7,571 nt of DNA from contig WFSH01000114.1 of NCBI GenBank assembly GCA_015486145.1, forward strand, positions 1 to 7,571. The letters are read 5' to 3'. The position numbers were made by a program, and so were the translations under genes. How positions within the stretch are numbered: the stretch's first letter is position 1; every line of letters begins with the position of its first letter. Below the pieces are notes generated by a model. That model was given only the letters and a program-made list of their open reading frames with translations, was not told the origin of the DNA and did not search any database. The DNA comes from Mesoaciditogaceae bacterium. GTDB lineage: Bacteria > Thermotogota > Thermotogae > Mesoaciditogales > Mesoaciditogaceae. Positions 7,278 to 7,571 of this stretch are shown here, in pieces.

Positions 7278-7387
7278 AAATTGACCTTGCCGTGAATGGT
7301 GTTGAGAGACTCATAAGAAGTAAGAAAATCATGGATTTCTTCGAGATAATGTGGGTAGTATTTTCGAATAGCGACATTCTTTGACAT
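7274..7387 (-). CDS. Possible 37-residue hypothetical protein or gene remnant
   Basis: On the minus strand an ATG at 7387-7385 opens 37 codons ending in TAA at 7276-7274, overlapping the stop of the convergent FtsA-like gene. The product is polar and aromatic (segments RKYYPHYLEEIHDFL and NTIHGKVNF) and reads like real protein rather than antisense noise. However, there is no ribosome binding site before the ATG, and the frame is closed by a TAA only four codons upstream of it. It could be a tiny gene, the decayed end of a larger one, or chance. I do not recognise the family. Confidence 0.2.
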   Translation of the reverse strand: MSKNVAIRKYYPHYLEEIHDFLTSYESLNTIHGKVNF

Positions 7388-7393
7388 TTTAGT

Positions 7394-7425
7394 ACCGCTT
7401 TACAAGCGGTGAGTGTAATTTTTTT
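7394..7425 (+). terminator. Possible intrinsic terminator of the operon
   Basis: A perfect 7-base inverted repeat ACCGCTT (7394-7400) / AAGCGGT (7404-7410) with a 3-base loop is followed on the plus strand by seven T (7419-7425). The 8-base gap between stem and T-run is longer than in a textbook terminator, so efficiency is uncertain. It lies 117 bases after the last stop codon, in the right direction for ending the operon. Confidence 0.4.
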
Positions 7426-7477
7426 GAAGTCTTGTCAAAACTGATTCGTTCTTTTATTTGGAGTCTTTGACCTTAAC

Positions 7478-7564
7478 GTCATCCTGAAAGTTCCGAAGGA
7501 ACTATTCAGGATCTCCAAGCAACTAACAAGGTGGATCGAGATTCTGAATCAAGTTCAGAATGAC
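7478..7564. repeat. Small palindromic repeat element (REP/MITE-like), two hairpins
   Basis: The element is bounded by GTCATCCTGAA (7478-7488) and TTCAGAATGAC (7554-7564), inverted copies matching at 10 of 11 positions. Each end also forms its own hairpin. The left one pairs 7481-7494 with 7498-7512 (14 base pairs, one bulged A at 7504, loop GAA). The right one pairs ATTCTGAA (7541-7548) with TTCAGAAT (7554-7561) around a 5-base loop. The cores resemble the GTCAT-nCTGAA palindromes I recall as dispersed intergenic repeats in many bacterial genomes. It encodes nothing and ends next to an A-run (7565-7571). Copy number cannot be seen from one window. Confidence 0.7.
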
Positions 7565-7571
7565 AAAAAAA

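Larger units (their letters stand above)
7278..7571. other. Intergenic tail after the operon, no convincing gene
   Basis: These 294 bases follow the last gene to the window's end. They contain the possible terminator (7394-7425), a short minus-strand reading frame (7274-7387) and the palindromic repeat element (7478-7564), described separately. I see no tRNA, rRNA or long reading frame on either strand. The part between 7426 and 7477 shows nothing recognisable apart from a TTGACA on the minus strand (7433-7438), which lacks a well-spaced -10. Confidence 0.7.

Noticed and set aside
7292..7384. A 30-codon plus-strand frame starting GTG after the FtsA-like gene
   Set aside because: It has no ribosome site, lies in the same codon phase as the more protein-like minus-strand frame, and is probably its shadow. 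The FtsA-like protein also ends naturally at a complete GDKIEVIL strand, so no frameshifted extension is needed.
7381..7409. Plus-strand promoter starting with TTGACA at 7381-7386
   Set aside because: Seventeen bases downstream lies AAGCGG within the hairpin, which is not a -10 element, and no gene follows within the window.
7478..7564. CRISPR array or intrinsic terminator at the palindromic element
   Set aside because: There are only two inverted, unequal units and no regular direct repeat-spacer pattern. The plus strand is followed by an A-run, and the minus strand has no T-run after the last hairpin.

Overview
The window looks like a chromosomal segment from a diderm, probably thermophilic bacterium, most likely of the phylum Thermotogota (inference, about 0.7). 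The reasons are an outer-membrane beta-barrel of the PorV/UPF0164 type and a large secreted beta-rich surface protein, next to a MutS2 and a long FtsA-like ATPase of the kind common in Thermotogota and Clostridia. Arginine codons are often AGA/AGG, three of the four complete genes start with GTG, and the genes are packed tightly on one strand. No species can be named from the sequence alone.

Layout. Positions 3-137 hold the last 44 codons of an unidentified gene, probably membrane-associated. An AT-rich gap of 70 bases follows. Then come four plus-strand genes that are almost certainly one transcription unit: a secreted multidomain surface protein (208-2100), a small outer-membrane beta-barrel (2116-2958), MutS2 (2959-5262) and an FtsA-like actin-fold ATPase with a long tail of beta-grasp-like repeats (5259-7277). 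Spacing tightens along the unit: 15 bases, then a stop codon abutting a GTG, then a 4-base ATGA overlap. The ribosome binding sites of the last two genes lie inside the genes before them, so translational coupling is likely.

The last 294 bases (7278-7571) carry no convincing gene. They hold a hairpin followed by a T-run that may end the operon, an open reading frame of 37 codons on the minus strand that may be a remnant, and a small palindromic repeat element (7478-7564) of two hairpins with near-matching inverted ends.

How the genes may work together. The first two products are both exported and probably meet at the outer membrane: the surface protein ends in an Ig-like domain of the FlgD / type IX sorting-domain kind, and the next gene encodes a PorV-like barrel. 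The last two are cytoplasmic: MutS2 acts on branched DNA and/or collided ribosomes, and the FtsA-like protein is probably a scaffold or regulatory ATPase of unknown role. Why envelope genes and MutS2 share one operon is the main open question here.
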